Numbered from the stretch's first letter, positions 1-6,728 are shown. The stretch is 12,959 bases of DNA from JBCCFX01 sp039029515 (GCA_039029515.1 JBCCFX010000114.1:1-12959), one strand, 5' to 3'. Notes: generated by a model not told the origin, from the sequence alone. Numbers and translations: made by a program.

Positions 1-2057
1 GAGTACGTGAAGATCCCATCGGTAGTCTCGACGAATGCCGTTGTTCCATTGGCCCGTTGGAACTCTCTTCTGATCGTTGCGATGCCGGGTCCATTATTCC
101 CAATACTCACGGTCGGCTTAGTCGAAGTAATGACCTTCGGCATGAGCGCGGCATTACCGGTGTGATAGGTGTAGCTCATGCTCGTAAGGTTCGAACCCGA
201 CGTTCCCGACATGACTTCCTCGGTATATGATCGGCTGCTGGCAGTCAGCGGGCGAACAACATCAAAATCTCCCACCGTCATGCTGGCGGAGGTGAGTTCA
301 ATGGTCCCGTCGAAGTATTCGGATCCACCGGTTCCTTCCGACCATTTCGTGTGCTCGACGAAGCCGGTCATGTCGCCGGTGCTGAATCGCACCTTGTGCC
401 GAACGAGACCCGCACTTGCGGATGCCGTGAGCGAACCGGTCGTATGCGTGTATGCGGTGACCGCGGCCGGCGTGGCGATTTCGGTGACGCGACCAGTGCT
501 GTCACGCGTGACCTTCGTCGCCCAGGTTTCCTGACTGCCGGTGGTGTTCGACGGTGTCAGGCTGGTGCGGACCGAGTGGAGCGGCTGACTTGCCTCATCG
601 AAGTAGACGGTGAGATAGGAGTCAATCGCACCTTCGGACGTCTTGTAGGTGACATCGGGGAAGTCGACGATCGTGCGCGACTTCCATGCGGTGTCGTAGC
701 CGGAGCCATCGCTGTAGCTCCCATTGGTCTCATAGGTGAATGTGTATTCACCGTTGGCCGAGCCGGAGCAGCCGCACTGACCGTTGAACCACGTGCTGGT
801 GACGCGGCGATCGACATCGTATTTGAAGTGTGCACTCGCGTAGGGCTTGAGATCGCCTTCGGACGCTGTCAGGGGATCATCATCCAGACTGCTGTCGGCA
901 GCGCCGTTGTAGTCGTAGTTGCGATAGCCTTCGGGCGCGAAGACGTATTCGATCTGGTGCGGATAGCCCGGGTTGTTCGTCGCGTGGAACGTCCCCTCGT
1001 AGTAGCGGTAGTACGTCTTTCGTTCGGACGACACGCCGGCATCCGAGAGCGGCGTCGTGATGGTGACGAGTTTGAGATCGTTGTCACCGCCGTAGGTGTC
1101 GGCATCGACGTAGTAGCTGTAGTCGACCCGACCGACTTCCGACCAACCGCCATCGTTCTTCTCAGCGAGAACGCGCGTCAGCTGGCCGCTCGTATACGTG
1201 TACGTGTACCGGCGACCGGCACTGTCGTACGCCGTGGTGATCGCGCCAGCGCTGTTGTAGCTCGAGAGCGCAGTCGATGCATTGGATGAACTGCCGACGT
1301 AGGCGATGTCGCCCGCCGGATTTGTGGTTTTCCAGAACTGGCCTTCCTTCGCATCATCAATGTCGGCATCGCCGATCCAGAAGAATGCGTGCTGATTGCC
1401 GATCTGGTCGTAATACGTCGCGATATCAGGCGCGCTTACGTTCGTGCTGACTTCAATCATGCCAGCCGCGCCATTGGTCGCCCTGAACGTATCGGCCGAA
1501 TACGTGTCGGGATCGGATCCCGTCTGCACGCGCTTGAACTCGATGAAGCGATCCGCACCATAGACCAGGTAGATCCGGTCCTCAGCATCGGTGCTGTCAT
1601 AGAACACCAGCTCGGGCTGGGAGTTCTGGAACCAATTCACGCCCTGATACCCGGCCGAGTTCCGGCTCGTCCCGCCGGAGGTTTCCTGCAGGGCGTTGTA
1701 GCTTCGCCCAATGATCCATGGCACCGTTGCCGGGAGCGCAATGTCAACGTCATTGATCACAAAGCTGCCGACATCCAGCCGTACGCCGGAGAACATCAGA
1801 TTCCGGTTCCAGGATTCGCCGAACGGGTTGCCGTTCATGCGGAAACCGCGGGTTGAGCCTGCGCGGACGGACCCGTCGATGTTCACACCGCGATGCTCGA
1901 CGATGGGCAGGATGTCCTGCACGCCAGATGCGCTCGATGGCTTGAAGTCAGTCAGGGTACTGGCATCGATGTCCAGGATCTGATCGGCAAACGAAGCACA
2001 AACCACGCTACTCGCTGAAAGTGCGCACAACATCGCCGACAGTGTGAACTGTTTCAT
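1..2057 (-). CDS. Secreted YD/RHS-type repeat protein (N-terminal part, runs off left edge)
   Basis: The minus-strand frame is open from the ATG at 2057 to the left edge, giving 685 codons without a stop and no C-terminus in view. An AAAGG ribosome site (2065-2069) lies 7 nt upstream. Residues 1-21 form a Sec signal peptide (MKQFTLSAMLCALSASSVVC, then ASFA). Residues about 74-121 (GNPFGESWNRNL ... LPATVPWIIGRSYN) match the N-terminal lead-in of RHS/YD-repeat proteins, in which a 'R-S-Y-N' strand precedes the repeats. A YD-type repeat is visible around 273-293 (YDSAGRRYTYTYTSGQLTRV), with a weaker one near VTRDSTGRVTEI. Tyr, Thr, Ser and Gly are abundant, as expected for a beta-rich extracellular shell. 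A short Cys cluster (QCGCSG) sits near residue 427. The family usually forms large surface or secreted beta-cocoons, sometimes with a C-terminal toxin; that end is outside the window, so function is open. Long reading frames on the opposite strand here are high-GC shadows. Confidence 0.88.
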   Translation of the reverse strand, partial: MKQFTLSAMLCALSASSVVCASFADQILDIDASTLTDFKPSSASGVQDILPIVEHRGVNIDGSVRAGSTRGFRMNGNPFGESWNRNLMFSGVRLDVGSFVINDVDIALPATVPWIIGRSYNALQETSGGTSRNSAGYQGVNWFQNSQPELVFYDSTDAEDRIYLVYGADRFIEFKRVQTGSDPDTYSADTFRATNGAAGMIEVSTNVSAPDIATYYDQIGNQHAFFWIGDADIDDAKEGQFWKTTNPAGDIAYVGSSSNASTALSSYNSAGAITTAYDSAGRRYTYTYTSGQLTRVLAEKNDGGWSEVGRVDYSYYVDADTYGGDNDLKLVTITTPLSDAGVSSERKTYYRYYEGTFHATNNPGYPHQIEYVFAPEGYRNYDYNGAADSSLDDDPLTASEGDLKPYASAHFKYDVDRRVTSTWFNGQCGCSGSANGEYTFTYETNGSYSDGSGYDTAWKSRTIVDFPDVTYKTSEGAIDSYLTVYFDEASQPLHSVRTSLTPSNTTGSQETWATKVTRDSTGRVTEIATPAAVTAYTHTTGSLTASASAGLVRHKVRFSTGDMTGFVEHTKWSEGTGGSEYFDGTIELTSASMTVGDFDVVRPLTASSRSYTEEVMSGTSGSNLTSMSYTYHTGNAALMPKVITSTKPTVSIGNNGPGIATIRREFQRANGTTAFVETTDGIFTY

Positions 2058-2459
2058 GCCAGAACCTTTCTTGTCGCCAGATCTCGCGAACCCTTCGGAA
2101 TGCTGCAGAGCGGCGCCCTGCTGACCCCCCAGGAAATACCCCGGACCTTCGCGGTCCATGTCGTTGATCGTGCGCGAGTGTGTTGACGTTGTTCTCAACA
2201 CTGTGTGACGTGTGTCACACGTTCGCGTTTGAGTCGTTCGACGAACACGCATGCGCATCGATCAACACTGACGGTTAATGTCGCGCGCAACGAAGTGATG
2301 TCAACGCGCAATCGATGAGAATCTGGAAAACTTGCGCGAGTGCGCGAAGAAAGTCTTTGACGTGATGCGCGCGCAGCGCATGATGAATGCACACGTGCGC
2401 GTAACATCAAACACGCGCGCACTTCCGGAGTTTAGAACACAACCCGAAAGGAGCGGACA
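2058..2459. promoter_or_regulatory. Divergent intergenic region with several dyads
   Basis: These 402 bases separate two divergently transcribed secreted-protein genes and contain no credible gene. They hold a small hairpin (GGACC/GGTCC, 2143-2157), a 7-bp dyad GTGTTGA/TCAACAC (2180-2186 and 2195-2201), the CRP-like palindrome listed separately, an odd palindrome GTTCGACGAAC (2236-2246), and a hairpin ATGCGC/GCGCAT (2365-2381). TCAACACTG occurs twice in direct orientation (2195-2203 and 2262-2270). GCGC-rich words are dense from 2281 to 2420. I could not place convincing -35/-10 pairs on either strand. The right end carries a strong Shine-Dalgarno AAAGGAG (2447-2453) for the gene at 2460. Confidence 0.6.
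2204..2219. promoter_or_regulatory. CRP/FNR-family-like operator palindrome
   Basis: The sequence TGTGACGTGTGTCACA matches the TGTGA-N6-TCACA half-site pattern known for CRP-type regulators without a mismatch. The surrounding 18 bases form a 7-bp perfect dyad (GTGTGAC at 2203-2209, GTCACAC at 2214-2220). It lies 147 bp upstream of the leftward YD-repeat gene and 241 bp upstream of the rightward gene at 2460. Whether this organism's CRP-family proteins use this site is inference. Confidence 0.4.
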
Positions 2460-3314
2460 ATGACACGATCATGGTCACGACTTCACATGGCAACGTTTGG
2501 CGCTACAGCATGCGCGGCAACAGCGATGTTGATTGCGATGTCAACATCAGGACCTGATGACGCAGTGAATATGGAAGTTGAGGTGGAGCCGTCACTTGCC
2601 GTTGAGGCCGACGCACCGCACGTCATGGCACCGTTTGATATTCAGTCGATGTTCGCCGTTTCGTCACCGAACACGATCAGTGCGCCGGATGCATCAGATG
2701 TGGCACTGCTTCTGCATCGCGTCGGACTCGAGCCAGAATGTGTAACGGCGGCGGGAATCTCACCGGCCGAAGTGTCGGCGATGGTCAGCAACGTGTACGA
2801 CTACCTGGTTGTGAATCCGACGGCCTTGGCATCCGTGGATAGTGATCTGGCGGACTGCCGCGCGATCTGTGACGATCTCAACAGTCTGATTCGCAGTGGT
2901 ACGGCATCACAGGAAGAGATCAATCAGCACGACTTCGCCGTCGCGGATTTGGCCTCACTCCAGTCGCAGCAGACCTCACATCTTGCGAACGTCATCGCGA
3001 CGGCCGAAGCGCCACTGAACACGTCGCAGAAGGACATCCTGAATTCCATTCGGGACAATCGACGCTGGAACCTCCCGATCGCGTACCTGACCAAGGATCG
3101 GACCGATCAGCAATGGCTGGATCTTCGTGCTGCGCTGGCCAACGAGCGCATCAGTGAGAAATGGGGTGAAACACCCGATGCTGAAGCACAGACATTGCTG
3201 TCGTCGGTTCGAGCTGAAGCGCCGGTGAGCCAGGCGATTGCTTCGCTGAGTTCGTCGCTGTCCGCCGTCGAATTCGCATGGAACCAGGCCCTCGAGCCGA
3301 ATCCTGAGGAGTAA
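2460..3314 (+). CDS. Secreted helical protein of unknown function, 284 aa
   Basis: I do not recognise the family. The ATG at 2460 is preceded by AAAGGAG with 6 nt spacing, which fixes the start well. Residues 1-30 look like a Sec signal or N-terminal anchor (basic N-end, then ATFGATACAATAMLIAMSTS). An acidic, low-complexity stretch follows (about 33-52, MEVEVEPSLAVEAD). The rest, about 78-280, is predicted by eye to be mostly alpha-helical, rich in Ala, Ser, Gln and Leu. Three cysteines remain after the signal (C94, C133, C137). The segment LNTSQKDILNSIRDN (about 186-200) weakly recalls the LTxxQ motif of Spy/CpxP-like periplasmic proteins, but this is not enough for assignment. It is divergent from the YD-repeat gene and lies 101 bp before the TPR lipoprotein on the same strand, so the two rightward genes could be cotranscribed. 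No terminator is visible between them. Confidence 0.8.
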   Translation: MTRSWSRLHMATFGATACAATAMLIAMSTSGPDDAVNMEVEVEPSLAVEADAPHVMAPFDIQSMFAVSSPNTISAPDASDVALLLHRVGLEPECVTAAGISPAEVSAMVSNVYDYLVVNPTALASVDSDLADCRAICDDLNSLIRSGTASQEEINQHDFAVADLASLQSQQTSHLANVIATAEAPLNTSQKDILNSIRDNRRWNLPIAYLTKDRTDQQWLDLRAALANERISEKWGETPDAEAQTLLSSVRAEAPVSQAIASLSSSLSAVEFAWNQALEPNPEE

Positions 3315-3415
3315 GCAGTCGGTCAGCGTTCGATATCAAGCCTGCCCACGATGACTTGAGGTGACCCGTCTATTCACAGTCCACTCAGTGCGCAGCGTCC
3401 GGACGACCAGAGCCC

Positions 3416-4009
3416 TTGCCGGGATGGATCCAACTGATCCGCCTGTGGGGATGTCTCGTTACCTTCTCCGTCGTCATTGCTGTGGTGCTGGGCTGTCAGG
3501 GGAACGGGTCCCCAAGTCGATTGGAACAGAATGCACCTGTACGGGACACGGATGCAGCGCTTCGACTGACGGCTGCAGCCAATGATGTCATGCCGTTCGA
3601 CGTTGTTCAGGCGGAAGAACTCCTCCGGCAAGCCTTGGAAGCCGACATGTTCCATGGTCCAGCGCACAACAACCTCGGTGTGCTATTCCTGCAGCAGGAT
3701 CGGTTGTACGAGGCCGCGCACGAATTTGAGTGGGCACGCAAACTCATGCCTGGTCATCCGGATCCGCGGATGAACCTCGCACTCACGCTTGAACGCGCAG
3801 GCCGGATCGACGAGGCGATTCAAACCTACAAGGCAGGCCTCGAGGTCTACACCGAGCACATCCCAACGATACAGGCGTTATGTCGCGCACAAATACAGCA
3901 CAACCGGATTGATGCTGCGACGTGCGATCACCTGGCGATGATTGCGTTGGAAGGCGCGACAGCCGAATGGCGGCGATGGGCCAAAGAGCAGATGATCAAG
4001 CACTGCTAA
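3416..4009 (+). CDS. TPR-repeat lipoprotein, 197 aa
   Basis: The N-terminus (LIRLWGCLVTFSVVIAVVLGC) is a lipoprotein signal with a lipobox-like VLGC and the lipidated Cys at residue 27. The mature part has a degenerate TPR around 47-80 (AEELLRQALEADMFHG) and two clearer TPRs at about 83-114 (AHNNLGVLFLQQDRLYEAAHEFEWA) and 117-149 (RMNLALTLERAGRIDEAIQTYKAGL). TPR lipoproteins of this size usually act as scaffolds at the envelope. The start is uncertain: the frame is open only from 3365, contains no upstream ATG or GTG, and the TTG at 3416 gives the best signal peptide, although no good Shine-Dalgarno precedes it. The 101-bp gap from the upstream 284-residue protein shows no terminator, so cotranscription is possible. 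The binding partner is unknown. Confidence 0.78.
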   Translation: MPGWIQLIRLWGCLVTFSVVIAVVLGCQGNGSPSRLEQNAPVRDTDAALRLTAAANDVMPFDVVQAEELLRQALEADMFHGPAHNNLGVLFLQQDRLYEAAHEFEWARKLMPGHPDPRMNLALTLERAGRIDEAIQTYKAGLEVYTEHIPTIQALCRAQIQHNRIDAATCDHLAMIALEGATAEWRRWAKEQMIKHC

Positions 4010-4281
4010 GAACCCGTACGCCGCTGAAGAAAAACGCCCGGCTGTTTCGCAACAACACGAGCGCTTCCGGGGTTGCTTGGAATCTACCTCCCCCACTGCT
4101 CGCGTTGCAAGAAGAAATTCTTATGCACAATTCGTGATCTCATGGTCCGCGATGGTGATGCCCACTATCGCTTCAACGCTGTAACTGCGCTATTGCAATT
4201 CGTACACCCCTACGCAACAATGGTTCCGCACGCCCAAATAGTGGCCAATTCGACGGCTGCGCAACTAGGTTGCAGGCGACT
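4010..4281. other. Intergenic stretch, no gene recognised
   Basis: These 272 bases are less GC-rich than the flanking genes on the left. Short open frames exist but have no ribosome sites or recognisable products. CAATTCG occurs three times (4128-4134, 4196-4202, 4246-4252), unevenly spaced. A short palindrome AAGAAATTCTT is present near 4110-4122. A small hairpin GCAAC-TAG-GTTGC (4261-4273) stands just before the start of the next gene. No rho-independent terminator is apparent after the TPR lipoprotein. Confidence 0.5.
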
Positions 4282-6090
4282 ATGAAACAGCAACACATCG
4301 CTCTCTTGTCAGTAGTATTGGCTTCCATTTTCGGCGGATCCGGGTGTCGACAAGCCGACTCACATGTCAGTCAGCCTGGAGAGTTACAAAATTCACAAAC
4401 AACCGCCGAGCACGAACTCACCATCGACCCAGTTCCGTATCAAAGCGTTGTTGCATGCGATCAGGAACTCACCGTCGTCATCGACGAAGTGAGCTTTGTC
4501 GGCCATTGTGTGGTTGACCAAGCACCAACTAACACTAGTGGTGGCGCTCCATTCGATACTGACATCGCCGTGGCAGGCGACCTTGTTCTGAGTGTTGTCA
4601 ATGTAGAACTTGCTGCATTCTCGACGGACGGCACCCTCCTTGGTCGAGTTCCACTATTGGGCTTGAATTCTCCAACTCAGCAGGGCTTCTGGGATTCTCT
4701 TTGCGCGTACGGAACCGCACCATGTTCAGTGGGTTGTGATCCGAATGATCCCAATTGTGGTGGAGGAGATTTCTTTGCATCGACTGATCCGCGAATTCTC
4801 TATGACTCACTTCACAATAGGTTCTGGATCACTGGTATTCAGAAATCGAGCGAAGGAGCTAGGTTACTTATTGCAGTGTCCGACGATGTCGGACCCGCAT
4901 TTGACCCGCTTGATACGAATCAGTGGTCACACTACTACGTAGTAGTTGACTCGGCAGTCGATGGTGCGTTTGACCAGCCTAAGCTCGGTGTGGATTCGAC
5001 GACTCTCTATGTGTCTGGGTGGCTCTTCAATACCGGATCGGACAGACCGATCGTCTTTGCCGCTGACCTCGCGCCTCTTCTTGCGGGCAATATGCCCAAT
5101 TCAGATGGGAGTCCTCCGACCACCACTTGGATTCTCGATGTACCCGATACAAGTACAGCACCCACACCTGTTCCCACGATTGACCTCGGAGGCCGCCAAA
5201 TGTGGTTCATACACCACCGGCCTTCACTCAACAATACTGAGCTTTCCCTTTGGCGCCTTATGTGGGACAGCGCTCTCGCTCAATGGAACTGGATTCGGAC
5301 GAGCGTATCCGTCACGGAGTTCACTTCGCCGCCAGACATTATTCAATCGAATGGCGTAGCAATCGACGTGCAGGATGCCAGATTCCTGAGTACACAATGT
5401 ATTGAGGGCACGATTTACGCAACTCACCATGTGTCTGATCCAACATCAGTGGATCGTGCGGTCGCTCGTTGGTACGAGATAGACGTATCAGGTTTTGTAC
5501 CACCGGGCCCATTCGGCAACGGCGGTGTGCCTCCCGTGCTAAATCAGAGTGGTACGGTCGATCCAGACGCCTGGATGACTACCTCCGGCAACAGCGCCAT
5601 ATTCCCTGCGATTGCGGTCGATCGCTTCGGCAGCATCGCATTGACCTATACGCTTGTTTCGGATGTGGTCGAGCCGCAAATGATGACCGCACTGCACCAC
5701 TGGTCTGACACAACTGGTAGTACACGTCCACAAATTCTAAGAAGAGCAGGCACGTTCCCTTCAGAGTCTATGCGTTGGGGTGATTATCATTCCATCGAGG
5801 TTGACCCTATGAATGGTGAGTGGTTCTGGGCGCATGGAATGTACGCCCCCGCGACAGGTGTGTCCTTTGGACGAAACGCGCAGACATGGATCGTTGGGTT
5901 TGATCCATGTAAACCGGCAGACATCAACTGTGATGGAAACATCAACTACGATGATCTGTCATTCTTGCTTGGATGTTGGGGTCAGATTTTGCCGGGATGC
6001 GAGCCAGCCGACCTCGTCGACACTGGCATGTCAACCGGAGTCGTGGACCACGATGATCTCAGTTATCTGCTGGGACAGTGGACGGGATAG
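4282..6090 (+). CDS. Dockerin-like lipoprotein with propeller-like body, 602 aa
   Basis: I start it at the ATG at 4282 rather than the TTG at 4270, because MKQQHIALLSVVLASIFGGSGC is a compact lipoprotein signal with the lipidated Cys at residue 22. The body (about 85-540) has repeated beta-type segments. One is FFASTDPRILYDSLHNRFW, resembling the 'DPrvlYD...RF' strand of secreted beta-propeller proteins; another is RWGDYHSIEVDP at 498-509, a motif common near the end of such propellers. A Cys-rich loop (CAYGTAPCSVGCDPNDPNC) interrupts the early body. The C-terminus carries two dockerin-type EF-hand-like repeats, DINCDGNINYDDLSFLLG from 547 and a second ending DHDDLSYLLGQWTG. Their wording differs from the module on the two genes further right. 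No enzyme residues are recognisable. The gene is visibly less GC-rich than its neighbours (about half GC in the stretch I counted), which could reflect transfer or fast evolution. No clear Shine-Dalgarno precedes it. Confidence 0.82.
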   Translation: MKQQHIALLSVVLASIFGGSGCRQADSHVSQPGELQNSQTTAEHELTIDPVPYQSVVACDQELTVVIDEVSFVGHCVVDQAPTNTSGGAPFDTDIAVAGDLVLSVVNVELAAFSTDGTLLGRVPLLGLNSPTQQGFWDSLCAYGTAPCSVGCDPNDPNCGGGDFFASTDPRILYDSLHNRFWITGIQKSSEGARLLIAVSDDVGPAFDPLDTNQWSHYYVVVDSAVDGAFDQPKLGVDSTTLYVSGWLFNTGSDRPIVFAADLAPLLAGNMPNSDGSPPTTTWILDVPDTSTAPTPVPTIDLGGRQMWFIHHRPSLNNTELSLWRLMWDSALAQWNWIRTSVSVTEFTSPPDIIQSNGVAIDVQDARFLSTQCIEGTIYATHHVSDPTSVDRAVARWYEIDVSGFVPPGPFGNGGVPPVLNQSGTVDPDAWMTTSGNSAIFPAIAVDRFGSIALTYTLVSDVVEPQMMTALHHWSDTTGSTRPQILRRAGTFPSESMRWGDYHSIEVDPMNGEWFWAHGMYAPATGVSFGRNAQTWIVGFDPCKPADINCDGNINYDDLSFLLGCWGQILPGCEPADLVDTGMSTGVVDHDDLSYLLGQWTG

Positions 6091-6276
6091 CAGACAATCC
6101 TGCCTTCCCGGGCTTGCTGGTTTAACGTCCAACGTACAGTATGAGAGTCGTTCTTGCCCGATTTCTGTCTGACCGGGCCAATGAGTCTTGCAGGGCAGCT
6201 TCCCCGAACGCGCCGTCGTATCGAATTGGCCAGGAATTAGGACTCATAATGCCAAGATATGCCACGTTGGGAAAGG

Positions 6277-6298
6277 CGTGCGCTGCACATAGCGCTAC
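6277..6298 (+). repeat. Left arm of 22-bp perfect inverted repeat
   Basis: This arm begins CGTGCGCTGCACATAGCG and ends at the C of 6298. Its exact reverse complement lies at 6474-6495, so the two arms could pair as a 22-bp stem around 175 enclosed bases. No matching target-site duplication is seen outside the arms (AAAGG on the left, GCGGG on the right). Confidence 0.85.
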
Positions 6299-6357
6299 CC
6301 CGCACTGCGCTTGTGTGCCCAGTTATTGAGTGAATAGGCACTTGCGAATCCCTAACC

Positions 6358-6388
6358 CCAGCTTCCCAAGCTGAATGTTCTGAGTTCG
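6358..6388 (+). pseudogene. tRNA-Gly-like fragment (anticodon arm to T loop)
   Basis: Aligned without gaps to the intact tRNA-Gly at 6657-6687 (opposite strand), about 25 of 31 positions match, including a 14-base exact run CCAAGCTGAATGTT and the T-loop GTTCG. A 6-bp stem CAGCTT/AAGCTG closes over CCC at 6359-6373. Read as an anticodon arm, the loop is TTCCCAA, giving anticodon CCC, which would also be glycine. No D arm, T stem or acceptor stem can be formed around it, so it is not a functional tRNA. It could be the decayed remains of a second tRNA-Gly gene or a captured piece of one. Confidence 0.55.
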
Positions 6389-6398
6389 TCTTGTGGAC

Positions 6399-6419
6399 AT
6401 TCGATGCGCGCATGCGAAT
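6399..6419. repeat. Hairpin with 10-bp stem and one bulge
   Basis: ATTCG (6399-6403) pairs with CGAAT (6415-6419), around the perfect palindrome ATGCGCGCAT (6404-6413), with one bulged G at 6414. It lies within the 22-bp inverted repeat and just after the tRNA-like fragment. Confidence 0.6.
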
Positions 6420-6473
6420 CCAGTTTTTCATGCGCCAATTGATGCCATGCGCGACCGAACTGAATCGAGTCGT

Positions 6474-6495
6474 GTAGCGCTATGTGCAGCGCACG
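6474..6495 (-). repeat. Right arm of 22-bp perfect inverted repeat
   Basis: Exact reverse complement of 6277-6298; it begins GTAGCGCTATGTGCAGCG on the plus strand. Pairing of the two arms stops at both ends (G6276/G6496 outward, C6299/T6473 inward). Confidence 0.85.
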
Positions 6496-6535
6496 GCGGG
6501 CACGGCATGGCAAACAAAGACCCAGATTGACAATG

Positions 6536-6562
6536 GGCATTCAGCCTATTTGGCTGCATGCC
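6536..6562. repeat. Hairpin, 10-bp stem with one mismatch
   Basis: GGCAT then CAGCC (6536-6546, separated by T6541) pair with GGCTG then ATGCC (6552-6562, separated by C6557) across a TATTT loop. No T-run follows, so it is not a normal terminator on either strand. Confidence 0.55.
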
Positions 6563-6604
6563 GCCTGTTGGAATAGGGCCAACTCGCCACTACGGCATGA
6601 TTTG

Positions 6605-6633
6605 GCTGTCCATGGCATGAGCTGCCAGACAGC
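6605..6633 (-). repeat. Hairpin immediately 3' of tRNA-Gly
   Basis: GCTGTC (6605-6610) pairs with GACAGC (6628-6633), and TGGCA (6613-6617) with TGCCA (6623-6627), giving 11 base pairs with a two-base bulge and a five-base loop. On the minus strand it starts 7 nt after the mature tRNA end. It is not followed by a T-run, so it may be a 3' trailer structure or weak terminator. Confidence 0.5.
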
Positions 6634-6640
6634 TTGCAAA

Positions 6641-6712
6641 AGCGGGCGAAGGGACTCGAACCCTCAACATTCAGCTTGGAAGGCTGACGCTCTACCATTG
6701 AGCTACGCCCGC
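6641..6712 (-). tRNA. tRNA-Gly (anticodon UCC)
   Basis: Read on the minus strand, the 72-nt sequence folds as a complete cloverleaf. The acceptor stem is GCGGGCG/CGCCCGC. The D arm is GCTC-AATGGTA-GAGC. The anticodon stem TCAGC/GCTGA closes the loop CTTCCAA, with anticodon TCC at 6678-6680. The variable loop is ATGTT. The T arm is GAGGG-TTCGAGT-CCCTT, with one G-T pair. The discriminator base is T, as is usual for bacterial tRNA-Gly. The 3' CCA is not encoded, since TTTTG follows, so it must be added after transcription. Confidence 0.97.
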
Positions 6713-6722
6713 AATGGCGAGC

Positions 6723-6728
6723 AGTATA
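6723..6728 (-). promoter_or_regulatory. Probable -10 box for tRNA-Gly
   Basis: On the minus strand this reads TATACT, five of six bases of the sigma-70 consensus, and its downstream edge lies 10 bases before the tRNA 5' end at 6712. No good -35 is visible at the expected spacing, so this is a moderate call. Confidence 0.45.

Larger units (their letters stand above)
6091..6640. other. Gene-free region with inverted repeats and tRNA-like fragment
   Basis: No credible gene lies in these 550 bases; the short open frames lack ribosome sites and family features. The region does contain ordered structure, listed separately: a 22-bp perfect inverted repeat, a tRNA-Gly-like fragment between its arms, and several hairpins. 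Further stems visible here are GTTGG/CCAAC at 6567-6583 and the inverted pair ATGAGTC/GACTCAT at 6181-6187 and 6241-6246. A CATAAT hexamer at 6245-6250 could be a -10 box reading toward the left arm of the inverted repeat, but no -35 supports it. No clear terminator follows the lipoprotein gene ending at 6090. Confidence 0.55.

Noticed and set aside
351..1289. Long plus-strand reading frame of 312 codons
   Set aside because: It lies entirely opposite the YD-repeat gene, whose signal peptide, ribosome site and family motifs are clear. The Val/Arg/Ala-rich translation is typical of a high-GC antisense shadow.
4270..4281. TTG start for the dockerin-like lipoprotein
   Set aside because: The ATG at 4282 gives a more compact lipoprotein signal, and the TTG sits inside a small hairpin.
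6277..6495. Insertion sequence
   Set aside because: The terminal repeats are good but there is no transposase frame and no target-site duplication; at most a non-autonomous element.
6605..6633. Rho-independent terminator of the tRNA gene
   Set aside because: The stem is fair but no T-run follows on the minus strand, so it was recorded only as a hairpin.
6300..6640. Integron-type attC site
   Set aside because: Stems are abundant, but I find no paired RYYYAAC and GTTRRRY core sites in the right arrangement, and no integrase or cassette gene is near.
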